A stretch of DNA of 64,000 nt from assembly GCA_031310005.1 (NCBI GenBank), contig CM062387.1:992001-1056000 (forward strand), given 5' to 3'. The first letter of the stretch is position 1. Each line of letters begins with the position of its first letter. The notes beneath the pieces were generated by a model. That model was given only the letters and a program-made list of their open reading frames with translations. It searched no databases and had not been told where the DNA came from. A program made the translations under genes and the position numbers. This document shows positions 24,761 through 37,421 of this stretch, piece by piece. The stretch comes from Dactylellina haptotyla (Eukaryota; Ascomycota; Orbiliomycetes; Orbiliales; Orbiliaceae).

Positions 24761-26819
24761 TTCGGTGCTGAAAAATTCACCCAAAAGAAAAAAACCTTAT
24801 GGCGAGCCGCCACCTGCTGCTGATAAACGGCATCGGCCAAAAAGAAAAACAAAATCTATTAATTGAAATCGGTCTCAACAGAAATTTTAGAATTTCGAGC
24901 TATCAGGGTTAGCAGCAACAGCAGCCGGGCGGGATGGATGGATGGTGGACGCGGTGACCAGGGTCTTTCGTTGCTCGCCGTTCCCAGGCACTCCTCCTCC
25001 TCCTCCTCCTCCCCTCCGCCTCGTTCTCCAGGCTCTGGATCCGTCTAACCTCTCTTTGGACCCCCAACCTGGCCAACCTCGCGCGTCTGCTTTCCAGTCA
25101 CTCCATCCTGCGCTGATCGCCCCCCGCCTGCAAAGCACATTCGGATTTCACCATTGCATTATGTACATGGACATTCACATGGACACTAAGGTCTTTGTGT
25201 GTGTGCTGCTATCCCACCGTTGCATTCTTATACACTGATGTCTTGATATATGTGATTAATGCTCCGTCGCCCAGACACACCTCGACGACGAGCTTGGGTG
25301 AAAACCCGGCATCCGCGTGGAAGCTCACATTCCGGACTAGCGCTGGAGTCTCAGTCCCCGCTTGGGCTAAATTTGTTTAAAAATACGAAACCGGTTGTTC
25401 CTTTTCGATATTATTAATATTGCATTCCACCGTCACCTCGATGCCTCATCACCACTCCTTCCCTCCCTCTCTCGCGGAGGAACAAGCTTAAAGATGCGCT
25501 GTTTTTGCAGTCCAGGTACATTTACATACTGTTCTTTAACCTTGGGTGTTGTTACTTGACAACCCGATCCCTCCCCGACCATCGCATCGGGCCTTCCGTA
25601 TTATTTCATAAACACGCTGCGGCAAGCTTCCGCAGCCCTGGCCGCCTCGGCTGGCTTCCAAACGAGATCCCGAAGTACTAGCTTCCGAAGTCGATTCTAG
25701 CCTCCGATATATCCTCGAACTCAAGCTCTTCGCGTTATCGTGAGGGACAAAACGAGGTGGGCATCATGATCAAGAAAAACAAATTATTTGGAAAGAGAAA
25801 GCGAATCCCCAAAAAAAAGGATTTTACAAATATTGCAAATGCCGGCGTTTAGGATTCCTGAGCGATTATCCTTTCACTTTCGCCGAGAATTTGATTCTTC
25901 GCACCGCCAGGAGTTAGGGTCCAGACAGGCCGTTTCTTTCAGATCTTTAGAGCTCGTGTTCAATCTGGGTCACCCAGAGCGCGGGTGAGCGGGTGAGCGG
26001 GCAAGCTCGTGAGCTCCAAAATGAGGATGAGATACGCATAGCCACTTTTGCCTTGTTCTTACAAATGCGCACCACTTTCGCCATCATTCACTCCGTGATA
26101 TAACACAAGGCCTATCATCAAGAGCATAAATACTTAATTATGTCGAAAAATAACTCTCGATGGCTTGTTTCGCTTACCACCACCACGGTGCTACAGTGCT
26201 AGACATCCGCTGCACCGGATCCGACCGGGCACGAATGACTACCCAGTTGACCAGCAGCAGTCCGAGGAGTATGCGGCCTGGTTAAACGCCAGTCTGGTTC
26301 TGTACTATCTCCTCCAAACATAAAATCACATCGTGGTTCGACCTGGGTTCGCTGTTGGTGTCTTTTGGCAGCTTGCGAATATGCATGGTCTCATATATAT
26401 ACTCTGCCCACAGCTGGAAAGCCGCTCTGTGATGATCAGTAATACGGCCCCGATAAGAGCGCCCGATGGGATAATATTTTATCATTGTTGTGATGATGGG
26501 GACGGCCGCTGCAGAAAAGTGGTGTGATGTTTTGGTGGTGCACGTTAGCCGAACATGCCAGTTGCCCGCTGCGATTGACGAAGGGTTTTGGAGGAAAAAA
26601 ATTGGAGCAGCAACGACAACTACAACGACAACGACACCCGAAAAACCCTCCAACTACACTCTTCTTCCTTCCCCTCCTCCGACCCCCCTCTTCACGCTCA
26701 CATTCCACTCCCCATCCTGTCCTAGATGCCAATTGAGCCCTAGATTAGACCTCCGCCTGAAGCCTACCTATCACTCGCATCCCCCGGCTCGTAGATAAAT
26801 CTCTGCCACGCCCGTCACA
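24761..26819. other. Intergenic region between divergent GAPDH and COX5 genes
   Basis: About 2 kb with no gene I can support. Open frames around 26282-26800 are low-complexity (Thr/Pro or Val repeats from an ACA/ACG-rich tract near 26610-26640). The right end just before 26820 should be the COX5 leader, pyrimidine-rich from about 26640. Confidence 0.5.
24991..25013. repeat. (CTC)n microsatellite
   Basis: Uninterrupted CTC units in the GAPDH-COX5 intergenic region. Confidence 0.9.
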
Positions 26820-27514
26820 ATGTCCTTCCTCCGAGCCAAGCCCACCGCCTCGAGCCTCCTCCGACTCACTCCCTCGAGAGCGGCCACCATCATTCCTCGA
26901 TCCGCCATCACGACTCCTCAATGCTTGACTAAACGCAATTCTTCAACGGCTCCTGCCCACGCCGTCTCTGCCCCAATGCTCGCGGATATCGAGAAACGTT
27001 GGGAAAACATGCCACCACAGGAGCAGGCCGAGTTATGGATGGCTTTGAGAGATCGAATGAAGGGCTCCTGGGCCGATCTTACAGTGCAGGAGAAGAAGGC
27101 TTGTACGTATTATATCCTCCAACGTGTATACTCTTTCCATTTCTTTCTCGCGCCATCCAGTATATATGATGGCACTGCAGAAAATTTTAAAAAAGTAAAA
27201 TAAAAGGTAGCTAACACTCTATTATCAATCGTCTCTACGCAGCATACTGGATAGCGTTTGGCCCTCACGGTCCTCGTAGAGGAGACCCACCAGGTGAGAA
27301 CTGGGCCGTCTTCAAAGGCGTCGTTGGTGTCCTAGCCGTGACAGCGGTCGTCTTCTTTGGTGGACACGCGCTCACTGCAGGACCCCCACCGAAGACCTTG
27401 AACAAGGAATGGCAGGAAATGTCCAACGAATACCTGAAGGAGCAGAAGTCTGAACCCATCACAGGTTTTTCCGCTCCGGACTACAAGGGGCCTGGAATGG
27501 TCCAGAGCAAATAA
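26820..27514 (+). CDS. cox5: Cytochrome c oxidase subunit IV (yeast COX5 family), mitochondrial
   Basis: Nuclear-encoded subunit of respiratory complex IV in the inner mitochondrial membrane. Two exons, 26820-27102 and 27243-27514, give 184 aa, normal for the family. The N-terminus is a typical mitochondrial presequence: MSFLRAKPTASSLLRLTPSRAATI, rich in Arg/Ser and without acids. The family signature IEKRWENMPPQEQAELWMALRDRMKGSW and KKASYWIAFGPHGPR is clear. One membrane span (GVVGVLAVTAVVFFGGHAL) sits near residues 125-143, and the tail (KTLNKEWQEMSNEYLKEQ) matches the family. The splice join restores the SYW triplet exactly. No anomalies. Confidence 0.96.
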
Positions 27515-29360
27515 ACAAAGATACTATATCGAATAAATAGGAGAATGGCCTGTTTGGAACTTATAGTTTTTCATCAGTCCTTGCTCTGAAAAACGAAAGA
27601 CAACGAAGCTTACAAAGCTCAAATTGTCGCGTTGTTGCTTTGCCTTTGACCTCGTCACTGTTTCCAGCCTTCTCGTATTATTTTTAAAACAACCTTTCGT
27701 CCTTTTTTTGGTTCTATTTCCGCATTTAAACCGTTTTGCTCAAAGTATGTATATAAAGGATTTGGTGTGGAGCCTCTGGAGTGTATAAAATTCGAAAATA
27801 TATAATCTATCGAATCGAAAACTCACTAGTGTTTTCTATATCTCTTTTTGGCTACTATTCTGGGCTCCCAAATTTACATACGAGCATGGGAAGTGGCTGA
27901 AGGCCGATGCGGTGGCATATTTTATATCCTGAGCAGTAAGCGACAGAGTAGAACCCCGCCGTCCAACGAGGGGCAACTCAACGCCCACCTCAAGAACTTT
28001 TACCTGTTCTAGCTAGATGTAGCGGTATAGATGTGGTTGAGTTCATGTCGTTGACTACCAGGTGCTCTTGTCGCGCCGCGGCCCGGTTGGGTGCACGATA
28101 GCTGGCCCCACCATGGGCGCTTCTATAGAGACAAAACCAAGAATATGCCGGGTGCAGCACGGTCCGGCGTCGCGTTCAAGGAAGAAGGGGACAGAATCTG
28201 GTGAGGAGAGGAGAGGAGAGGAGAGAATCGGATATCGATATGGCTCGCCGAAGGATGCGATGCGATACGGTCTCTATTTCCAACAAATGGGAGGCTACAA
28301 TTGTGCCCATGTGGCTCGGGTCTCATCTTCTCGCCTGTGGTCCACACAGGCTTGCAAGTACCAGTCGTCATCCCCGTTGGTACCTGAAACCGCAAGCACC
28401 AGTGCCAGCATCAGCTGGTGCCTCTTTGTATCTGCCTTTTATGGATCCAGTGAGCAGAGAGGTTCCAGGTAGCTATGGCCGATGGGTGCGTTATATCACC
28501 TGGGTAGACAGATCCATTTACCGCCGCCAGGCCGGGTACCTTCCCCCATAAAAGCCAGCACCAGAATATAGCGAAAAAGGACTGGCGGAAAGGGAAGAAA
28601 CCGCTGGGAAACGGAGCTCGAGGTCGTTGGGAGAATCTCAGACTGTGTGGTTTGGCCGCAAGTGTTCATAAAAGGCAACCATCTCCTTGTCCCTCATCCG
28701 CCCAACATTCCCCATCACATATATAGTAGAACATAGCTCCCGAAATCCGACCCCTCCTTGCCTTGTTGTTATTTCTCTGTTAGGGGACTTGTTCTCATTC
28801 CACCATCTCTTCGTATCAGATCGGATAAACTAGCCCCTGTAGTGCTCTGGCTGGTGAATTCGAGCTATCCGACAAGCGGCATCACTGCCAAGGAACGTCA
28901 TCTCAGCTTAGCTCGCGAGCAGGAAAGCAGAGGAAAGCAAACTGGGAAAAAGAAAGAAGGGAGTAAAAAAAAATAAAAAAAACCTCGGCCAACCACGCAA
29001 GGAGCCCGCCAAACCAGTCCTCGCCAGCTGAACCACTCTGTCCATAGCCCTCACAGAGCCCCGAGTCCAAGCTCGATCTCGTCAAGGTATATACTCCGGA
29101 TACATCATCACCCCCAGATTCTCTTCTCCCAACCAACCACCTTCCTAGCTGCAAACTAACAAGACCTCCGAGCAAGAATACCCCCCTCCACACCGTCCTC
29201 TCCGGATCTAACGACCTCTAAAGTCTGCTCTCATATTCAATAGCCCACCGACCACCTCCGGTAGCTCTTTCAAACGAAACTACCGGCCCTGCGTCCTCCA
29301 ACCCCCCTTTCCAAACGAGATTTCAAACAGAAACGAAATAAGTCCAAATAGCAGGACAAT
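27515..29360. other. Intergenic: COX5 3' flank and KES1-like promoter
   Basis: About 1.8 kb with no gene recognised. Open frames at 28062-28551 cannot be tied to any family. A GAGGA repeat lies near 28203-28226. The last ~300 nt before 29361 are C/A-rich without G, typical of a long fungal 5' leader. Confidence 0.5.
28203..28226. repeat. (GAGGA)n short tandem repeat
   Basis: Four to five consecutive GAGGA-type units in intergenic DNA. Confidence 0.85.
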
Positions 29361-31253
29361 ATGTCTGCCACTGCGTCCCCTTCGCGCTCCAACCCGGCAT
29401 CGCGCCCAACGACACCAGGCAGCTTGCCACAGGATTCCAAAACAAAAGGCAAAATCGGGCTCCTTCTCAGTATACTCAGGAGGTAGTTCGCCCCGAACCA
29501 TGCGACCTTCCGGGTCCTCTTAAATTTGAAATGACTAAATCTCGTGTGTACAGATTTCTGGGAGTTACTGACCTGGCAAGTGTGCGGTTCTCACTACCAG
29601 CCCAACTGATGGAGCCAATCCCGAATCTAGAGTACTGGAACTACCTTGATTAGTACGTTGGATACCTCGAACCGTGGAGCTTGTTCCAAGGCACTGCTTT
29701 ACTGACTTTAGAATAGCCCGGATGCATTTGTACAGTAAGACTGCAGCGTGTCAACAAAGCCATGCTACGAATCCGAAAATACTTACACTCGAATTAGGAT
29801 GGGAGATTCAAATGACGACATAGAAAGGTGTATCTCAGTTTTAAAGTTTTGGTTCACCAAAGATTTGGTATGTTTTTACCACTCCATAGTGCTCCCCTCC
29901 ATCAATACTAAGATACATCCTGGCTTCCAGAAATTTATTAAAGGCAAACCCTGCAAGGTAACGAAAATTGCTCTAAACTATAATTCAGTATCACCATCAA
30001 AGCTAAATCTAGCCTTGTTCTCTTGTAGCCTTATAACTCTACGCTCGGCGAATTCTTCAGGGTATTAACATCACTCCATATATCCAGCTTCATGGATGCT
30101 AAAGCTTTCGATAGTGCCACTGGGATGTCAAACCGGAACAATCTGGACACGCGGCGGATCAAAAGCCTACTCGGGTTTGCTTCCTTACGGAACAGACGTC
30201 ACACCATCCACCAATCTCCGCATTTTATGTCGAGTGCAAAGAGAAAGGAATCTCAGCCAAGGGATACGACCAGGTATGATAACGCCCAGGAAGTATTTCT
30301 ATGCCAATCTGGATGCTAAATATAGGAACAGATAAGTGCCAAATTCACTGGTACTTCCAGTACGTTATTCTGAAATCCTGAAGCTCCAGGGCATTTGCTG
30401 ATGCTTTAAACCTATAGTCAAAGTCGCCCCTGGGGGTCACAATCTTGGGATATTTATCAATATCCACGATAGCAATAGTAACACAGATGAGGTGTGGAAT
30501 CTTACCCATCCAGCGGCACATCTCGGCGGGTTGCTCAGCGGTACGACCCCAAAGCCAAATCCTCGATAGAGTTCGAGAAACTAACACCGGGAAAGGCGCT
30601 CTGAGCATAACGGTGCAGGACGTTTGCTATATCACATGCCCTAAACGCAAGTTGAAAGTCATTCTCCATTATCTTGATGAACCATGGGTTGGCAGATCGA
30701 AATACAAGGTTGAAGGTGTCATCTTCACTTACGACCCCGAAAATGATACGATCATCCGCATACGAGATGTGCCGGACAAGGATATCAAAGCCAGGATCGA
30801 CGGCTCGTGGATTTCCGAGCTGTACTACACACTTGCAGGCGCAAAGGTATAGAAATCAACACGGTTAGAAAGTCTGCGTTCATAGAAGGCTGACACCAAC
30901 GAACACAGGAAAAAAATCTCATCGTCGACGTGAACCCATTGTCCGTCGCTGAAAAGTTCGTTCCTGAGGAAAAGGATCAGCTTGATAATGAAAGCCGAAA
31001 GATGTGGCAGAAGGTCACAGATGCCATCGTCGCAGCTGAATATGACCTAGCCACCGATCTTAAGGTCGAAATTGAAGACCAGAAAAGAAAAGAGGCTGCC
31101 GAGCGAACGGCTGAAAATAAAGAATGGGAGCCCAGATATTTCGTTGTCGGAGACGAACCCGGTATCCCAACACTTAAAAACCAAGGCCGGGACATCCTAG
31201 ATAATATGAGCGAGGGAATCTATGCTATTCCAGAGCAAAAACCTAGCAGCTAG
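29361..31253 (+). CDS. Oxysterol-binding protein, KES1/OSH4 type
   Basis: Lipid-exchange protein that moves sterol and phosphatidylinositol-4-phosphate between ER, Golgi and plasma membrane. Eleven exons join in phase: 29361-29482, 29554-29652, 29717-29734, 29798-29867, 29931-29957, 30029-30061, 30115-30273, 30332-30359, 30418-30540, 30596-30846 and 30909-31253, total 1275 nt (424 aa), close to yeast Kes1 (434 aa). The lid region [32 protein letters not shown] and the family signature EQTSHHPP (about residues 148-155) are intact, as are [15 protein letters not shown] and the C-terminal [14 protein letters not shown] helix region. There is no PH domain or ankyrin repeat, hence the short KES1 class. 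Four exons are only 18-33 nt, so automatic gene callers may break this gene. Confidence 0.95.
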
Positions 31254-32207
31254 AGGATAAGGTAACATTTGAAAACAATCGACTTCAGCGGGTGATTAAC
31301 AGGATGCTAGAAAGAGGTCTCTTTTTATATATATATCCCATTTTAATTCCGCGCCCCCGTTAAATGCCGTCCTATCGAATGTTTTGATACGTCGTCCCTT
31401 TCAGACCAGTGGGCTTTGGCGTCAGGAGACTCTGTATTTTTTGGCTAAGACTATATTTTTCTTTTTTCGACGCATTCTTCTTAACTTTCCTAGCGCCTTT
31501 TGGACATTTCTATGATGAAAGACTTTTGACGATCTCTCCCTCCCTATATGTATAGAGACAGATATATATGTCTCTCCTTTTCTTTACTTGTTTTCAATTT
31601 AGACGGGGGGTGCAATAAGGCAACATTTAAATTTGTGTCAAGTTTCGGCTGGCGAATATACTTTGTAACAACATTTCAATATTTCAACTACCTTTTGAAG
31701 CTGGTACACCGCAGTTGGCGATTCGATTTGAGAATTTTCAGAACTCCTCATGATATCACCTGTGCCGTTTTCACAGCTTCTCTTGTAACATCTCGTTCGT
31801 ATACAACCTTTAATTATATTTCCATCAGTAGGGACCCATATTGGCTACCCAAGACACACGGCAATAACAGAATTTTCTCTGAAGCTGTCTTACAACTATG
31901 CATACATGTCATAACAGCGCGAAGAGGGCATCACCTGTGCAGATTGATGGCATTGCGTTTGTCGCGTTTGTCGCGCTTCGCATGTTCGTTTTGGTGTGTC
32001 TGTAGCGCTTAAATTTTCGAACGCACACAACAATTTTTTCAAGCTTGACCTTTTTGCTAGTGGCTGAATGCAATCCCCCAGCCTATAACCCCACAAGGAA
32101 GCAGGCGAGCACATCAACTTGTTCACGGAATCACCGTCTTCCCGAGTCTCCTCCCCTCGGTCCCTGCCCTTCTTCTTCTTCTATCGACTTCCAACATTTT
32201 ACCAAAG
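31254..32207. other. Intergenic: KES1-like 3' flank and eIF3e promoter
   Basis: No gene recognised. An open frame at 31548-32012 is rich in Phe, Cys and Ser and looks like chance. The last 80 nt before 32208 are pyrimidine-rich, as expected for the leader of a translation gene. Confidence 0.5.
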
Positions 32208-33853
32208 ATGTCGTCAGAGGGAGCTCAGGTCGCTGCTGCTGCGGCAGACGTCACGGCGGAGGGTATCAGCATCGAAACAGCTCGAAAATTCGACCTTACG
32301 CCCAAGATAATGCCATACCTCGATCGCCATCTCATCTTCCATCTTCTCGCATTCATGCGAGACCAGCAGTTATACCCTGCCGAGGAACTTTTACAGAACA
32401 CCTACGACCTTCTCGAACCGACAAACATGACTGATTACTTGATGGATCTATGGAAGCAAATACATGGGGAGACTGCGGAGGTGCCCAGAGAATTTCTCCT
32501 CAAGAGAGAGAAAGTTATGCAAGAGTGGAACAAACTTCAGGATGAGACTGTAACAATCACTGGTTTGTTGGAGAATCCAGATGTTATCAGCAACTTTAGA
32601 TCAGACAAGGTCCAGAACCTGCAGTTCCTCAAGGACACACACGGTGTAAGAATACCATGGACTCATCCGGGCTTATTCTTGAATCCAAAAAATGCTAATT
32701 GTTCCTTTCATTTTCGTAAAGGTCACCGACGACATGATAGATGCCTTGCTGAGATACGGCCAGGGCGCGTATAGTCGTGGTAGCTACGCGCAGGCCTCGG
32801 ATATATTATATTCCTTCAGGATCCTGGTAAGACAAAGTCCACGATCCTGGTTTCTATCCATTCCAGCCGTACTCATTAAATTTCATTTGCTTAGTCTACC
32901 GATGGCGACAAAGTCAACCAAGCAACCTGGGGGAAGTTGGCCTGCGAAATACTTACTGTCAACTGGGAGGGCGCAATGGAGGAGATCCAAAAGATCAAAG
33001 AAAATATCGACACAAAAGCTTTTGTCAGCCCGACCTCCCAGTTGCAGCAGCGAACCTGGCTTATTCACTGGGCCCTCTTTCCCCTTTTCAACCACGAGGC
33101 TGCCCGTGACACTATCTTAGAAATGTTCTTCTCCCCTAACTTTATCAACACCATTCAGACATCCTGTCCTTGGATTCTAAGGTATCTTGCCGCTGCTGTC
33201 ATCACTAGCAAGAACCGCAACGCTAGTGGCTCCAGGGCTGCTGCTGTCCAGCAAAAACAGTTCAAAGAGTTGGTCCGCGTTGTGAAGCAAGAGTTGTATG
33301 AATACAGCGATCCAATAACGGAATTCATCGCCGCCCTGCATCTTGACTTTGATTTTGAGGAAGCGCAGAAGAAGTTGGGGGAGGCCGATGCTGTTCTGAG
33401 AAGCGATTTCTTCCTTTTAGGATCAGCAGATGGCTTTATTGAATCCGCCAGACATTTGATCAGTGAAGCCTATTGTCGGATACACCAGCGAATCGATATC
33501 AAGTAGGCCCACCAGGACCCCCCCCGGCGGGATACACAATATTTTACGGCGTCCATAGGCTAACATGTTGCCAATAGGGATCTTTCACAGCGACTAAACT
33601 TGTCCCAGGACGAAGGAGAGAAGTGGATTGTTAACCTGATCCGCGACACCCGAGTCGATGCCAAGATTGATTATAAAAACGTATGAGACCCTATTAAGCC
33701 CATTCCGTATCGTAGTTTTGGCTGACATTCCTACGCTTTCAGGGCACCGTCATCATGAACCACCCGCCGCAATCGGTTTACCAGCAAGTTATTGAGAAAA
33801 CGAAAGGAGGTTTCTTCCGGACGCAGGTCCTGCACGCTGCCGTCACGAGGTGA
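32208..33853 (+). CDS. Eukaryotic translation initiation factor 3 subunit e (INT6)
   Basis: PCI-domain subunit of the eIF3 complex that loads mRNA onto the 40S ribosome. Five exons: 32208-32645, 32722-32826, 32895-33502, 33578-33680 and 33743-33853, total 1365 nt (454 aa), the normal length. The N-terminal domain has the family's [23 protein letters not shown]-like stretch (here starting KFDLTPKIM), and the middle has [19 protein letters not shown] and [15 protein letters not shown], both strongly conserved in eIF3e. The PCI/winged-helix part (about residues 240-410) ends in the conserved [14 protein letters not shown]. Introns sit at phase-compatible places with clear GT-AG ends. No anomalies. 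Confidence 0.97.
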
Positions 33854-34850
33854 TTGGGTTTTATTTACAAATTCGGGTAACTTTAACTTTTCTACTTTCA
33901 ACCTTGGGGAACACATGTGTCCACCCTTGAAATGAGAGGATTCATATGGTGGTTTATCGTGGTCGTCCCAGCATTTAGCAAAGCTACAGAGGCGGCACCT
34001 GGTTTTCTCCCTTTTATCTTCTTGGCATCATCTCTCGGTAGTCTCCGTGCTGTTTTCACCGGTGTTGAGTTTGGATTTGGGTTTTAAAACCCGGTGTCTA
34101 TAAATGTATACCTTCATAGTAGTGAATAATGTGCGCTTTCGATCCCATGAACCCGATATTATTTGTTGTGTTGTTGTAATTGTTGTTGTTGTGCTTTGTC
34201 TAGGTACAAGACTGGTTGTTGTGATTGTGACAGTAGTTTTCCGTTTTGTTGTTGTTGTTTTGGTCAGTAGCCGAGGTATGGACGACGCGGTACCAGTAAG
34301 AACAGTCTCGATCCCAAACCAAAACACAATAGAAGTGAGAACGGCTTGCGAGAGTCCAAGTCTTGACCGAAACAAGGGCCGACACGCACTTCAGACAGAC
34401 AGTCCTGGTCAGGTTTGCAATGGATGTATGCTGGATGATATTTTATATATCAAGAAATATTTGTTGCAATTGGCTTCTGTTTTGCATCACTATCTCGCCC
34501 TTGGATGACCACCGTGCTTGTGAAACTCGGTCCGTAATATACGAGCCTATGGTCTTTGGATTGTAGTATTGAGTGTCTGCAAATCAATACCGGATACTTT
34601 TTTTGTCAAGATACTGGAGGATGCTTGTGTGAGCCCTTGGTTTCTGAGCTACTGCTTTTTTATTCAATTTTGCAGCTTTAGCATATATATTAACTATCGC
34701 GCAGGCAAGCCTCGAATTACAAATTTCCCCAAGTAAAAGCAACACTCTGTACTCTGTACAAAGGTGATCAAACAACACATTCTGCGCAAGAGCTGAAGTA
34801 TCGCTATTTTTGGTTATTACACCGACAGTGCTAGTTGGTGGGCATTGATA
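33854..34850. other. Intergenic: eIF3e 3' flank and Nudix promoter
   Basis: No gene recognised. A GTT-rich low-complexity tract runs from about 34160 to 34260 and creates Val- or Thr-rich spurious frames on both strands. Confidence 0.5.
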
Positions 34851-36316
34851 ATGGGTGACTCCCGTTTGTATCTCAAGGTATGTAAATGTCTGGCAGGTCT
34901 TGGCTATCATTCCTTGGTGCAATTGGGGGGATGGTTTTAATAGGTTTCGTGTTTTACTTTTGTATATGACATACATACTAAGTGTGCACAGCGTTTCCTA
35001 CAAGACTTGACGACTCGTCCAGTGTACAACATCCCCAACCCGAGCAAGAGAGCATCCGTAGCTGTAGTAATACGACTAAGGACCCCCGTATTGTTGAAAA
35101 CTGCAACGGAAGAGCATGGCCAGCACCGTCGCAGATCTTCAAGGAAGGACCCATATAAGTGTTGTGATGCAGGCGATATTGAGGACGCTTTCCAGCCAAA
35201 CTGGGTCCAAGATGCTGTGCCTGAGATACTTTTCATAAAGAGATCGTCAAGATCTGGGGATAGGTGGACGGGGCATGTTGCTCTACCAGGTGGGAAGAGG
35301 GATAAGGAGGATGATGGTGACGAAGCCGCTGCCATCCGCGAATGCATTGAAGAGGTAACTATGGTGATGTTGATTTAGTCTTCCTGGTACGATGGTGTAG
35401 AATGGGAAGGTAACATGAAATCGATCGTGCTAGGTGGGATTAAACTTGACGTCTGGGGAGGCGCTTTTATGCGGTGCTTTGCCACAGAGGGTTATTATCA
35501 CAAACTGGGGCCAGAAGCCGTGAGTATAGCTGGTTTAGCGCTAGCCCGGAGCACAACTACTTAAAGCTTGCTAATCACTGCAGTAGGTTGATGGTTTTAT
35601 GTCCATTTGGTAAATATGGTGTTTTAAAAATAGTTTGAACTGAGCCTAAAATCGCTAACATATCTAATATATACGTAGTTTTCTTGTGGACCGAAGAAAT
35701 GATGCCGCCGCTGAAGCTGCAAGCCTCAGAGGTAGCAGCGGCATTCTGGATACCTATCAGTTCCCTCATTGACGGGAAGCACAAGACGTACCACGCCATT
35801 GATGTCTCGGACCGAATGGCGGCGGGCACGTCACAGCTACTCAAGCCGTTCTTTAAGGTCATGTTCGGGTCTATGTTTGCATCAGCGATTCATCTAAAAC
35901 CGGAAGAAGTATCCTTCAGCCGCAGCGATGATATCGATAGGCAGGAGCAAATGCACGAGGACTTGATGCTTTGGGGAATTACATATGCCGTATTAGCAGA
36001 CCTGCTTGATTTTTTACCCCCATTTGATTTCGTTGATAGCTTTCAATATCCGTTTTTCAATGGGTGGGACTTTAGGATCGTTGTTTGGGTGTTGGCTTGG
36101 GCATATCGACGGCGGCAAAGGGAGGATCTAGAAGAATATAAATTTACCGATGTTATTGGGATGAGGTCGAAGCCGAAGCCGAATGGGAGACCAAGTATCA
36201 TAGATCACATGATGAAAGGGTACTATAGGTTTGTCAGACGATCAGTCTACATAGTTGTGATACTGAGAATCGCCATGCTATGCATCGTGTTAGTGTGTAC
36301 AAGTAGATTCATTTAG
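34851..36316 (+). CDS. Nudix hydrolase with C-terminal hydrophobic segment
   Basis: Probable hydrolase of nucleoside-diphosphate-X compounds; the HVALPGGKRD context is reminiscent of CoA/ADP-ribose pyrophosphatases, but substrate is not certain. Five exons: 34851-34877, 34992-35354, 35434-35519, 35587-35609 and 35679-36316, total 1137 nt (378 aa). The Nudix box runs from G109 to L133 (GGKRDKEDDGDEAAAIRECIEE then VGL). Relative to the canonical GX5EX7REUXEEXGU, two extra residues lie before RE. Exon 4 is just 23 nt and restores KPLMVLCPFVFLW. The last ~30 residues (SVYIVVILRIAMLCIVLVC) are strongly hydrophobic and could anchor the protein in a membrane. The start exon encodes only MGDSRLYLK, joined in phase by a clean GTATGT/CAG intron. 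Confidence 0.85.
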
Positions 36317-36842
36317 CTAGCTAAATCTTAGATCTCAGAGCTCACGTTTCGAATTCTGATAACAGATCACAAACTAGAGTGGTGATGAGCAAAATATTGG
36401 GAGAAAGGTTGGATTCGTAAACCTAAAAGTATTATACAAAGCCAGGACCCCGATAAAAAGCTGAACCCGAATAAGAGATGCGCAGAAACCCATGAACCCA
36501 TCATCGCGGAAAGAGGAAAAAATGTACGCAGTCATAAAAGGGAGAAAAACAAGACATGATTTTAGCGCGCGATCTCCCCCCCAACAATAGGCGAAAAACG
36601 CACGAAACTTCAATTAAAAATGCCTCGAAGAATCGTAACGGCTCATGAATCTTGTGAATGATTCGACATGTTTAGGAAGGGATAGAGACATGTCAGGTGA
36701 GGAAAACATGAAGGTCGGTGTATATAAAGAGTCGGACCCACGGATATTCGGAGTTTATTCAAAATAAAAATTAGGAAATTCAAACGCCATCTCCCAGATT
36801 ACAAAAAAGACGGGAAAATAAAACCAAATCGACTTCAATTGT
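36317..36842. other. Convergent 3' flanks of Nudix and H2B genes
   Basis: No gene recognised. The open frame at 36374-36613 on the minus strand is unlike any family I know. Both neighbouring genes end here, so 3' untranslated regions are expected. Confidence 0.55.
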
Positions 36843-37421
36843 TTATTTGGCAGAAGAGGAAGAGTACTTGGTGACGGCCTTGGTACCTTCAGAGACGGCG
36901 TGCTTGGCCAATTCACCAGGGAGGATGAGACGGACAGAAGTCTGGATCTCACGCGAAGAGATTGTGCTCTTCTTGTTATAAGCAGCCAGCTTGGAAGCCT
37001 CAGTGGCAACACGCTCGAAGATATCTAGAAATGTATTAGAGAGTTTTAAATTTAATATAGAAACGCAGTGGGAACCAAATTTACCATTGACAAACGAGTT
37101 CAAGATAGACATAGCACGGTTGGAGATACCAGTGTCTGGGTGGACCTGCTTGAGGACTATATTTACAAAAGTCAGTACGCGGTTGATGTTGAGACCCAAG
37201 ATGGGAAAACGCGTTGAATTTATTCAAAGCGGGGGGGAAATAAACATACCCTTGTAGATGTAAGAGGAGTAGGTCTCCTTTCTAGCCTTTGTACGCTTCT
37301 TCTTATCTCCAGAGGCGGCGGCGGTCTTCTTTCCGGCCTTCTTCTCCTCAACTGGAGCCTTTCCGGCTGGGGCCTTGCCAGCGGTGGATGGCTTCTTTTC
37401 AGCAGCAGCTTTTGGTGGCAT
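36843..37421 (-). CDS. Histone H2B
   Basis: Core nucleosome histone. Three exons, 37421-37250, 37156-37085 and 37024-36843, give 141 aa. The Lys/Ala/Pro-rich tail ([21 protein letters not shown]) leads into the conserved [21 protein letters not shown] histone fold, and the C-terminal helix carries the ubiquitin-acceptor context [11 protein letters not shown]. All splice joins restore conserved residues exactly. It is arranged head-to-head with the H2A gene, the usual fungal layout allowing coordinated S-phase expression. Confidence 0.98.

Noticed and set aside
28062-28551. Overlapping plus-strand open frames of 116-136 codons
   Set aside because: Composition includes a GAGGA repeat and there is no family likeness or consistent splicing; probably chance frames.
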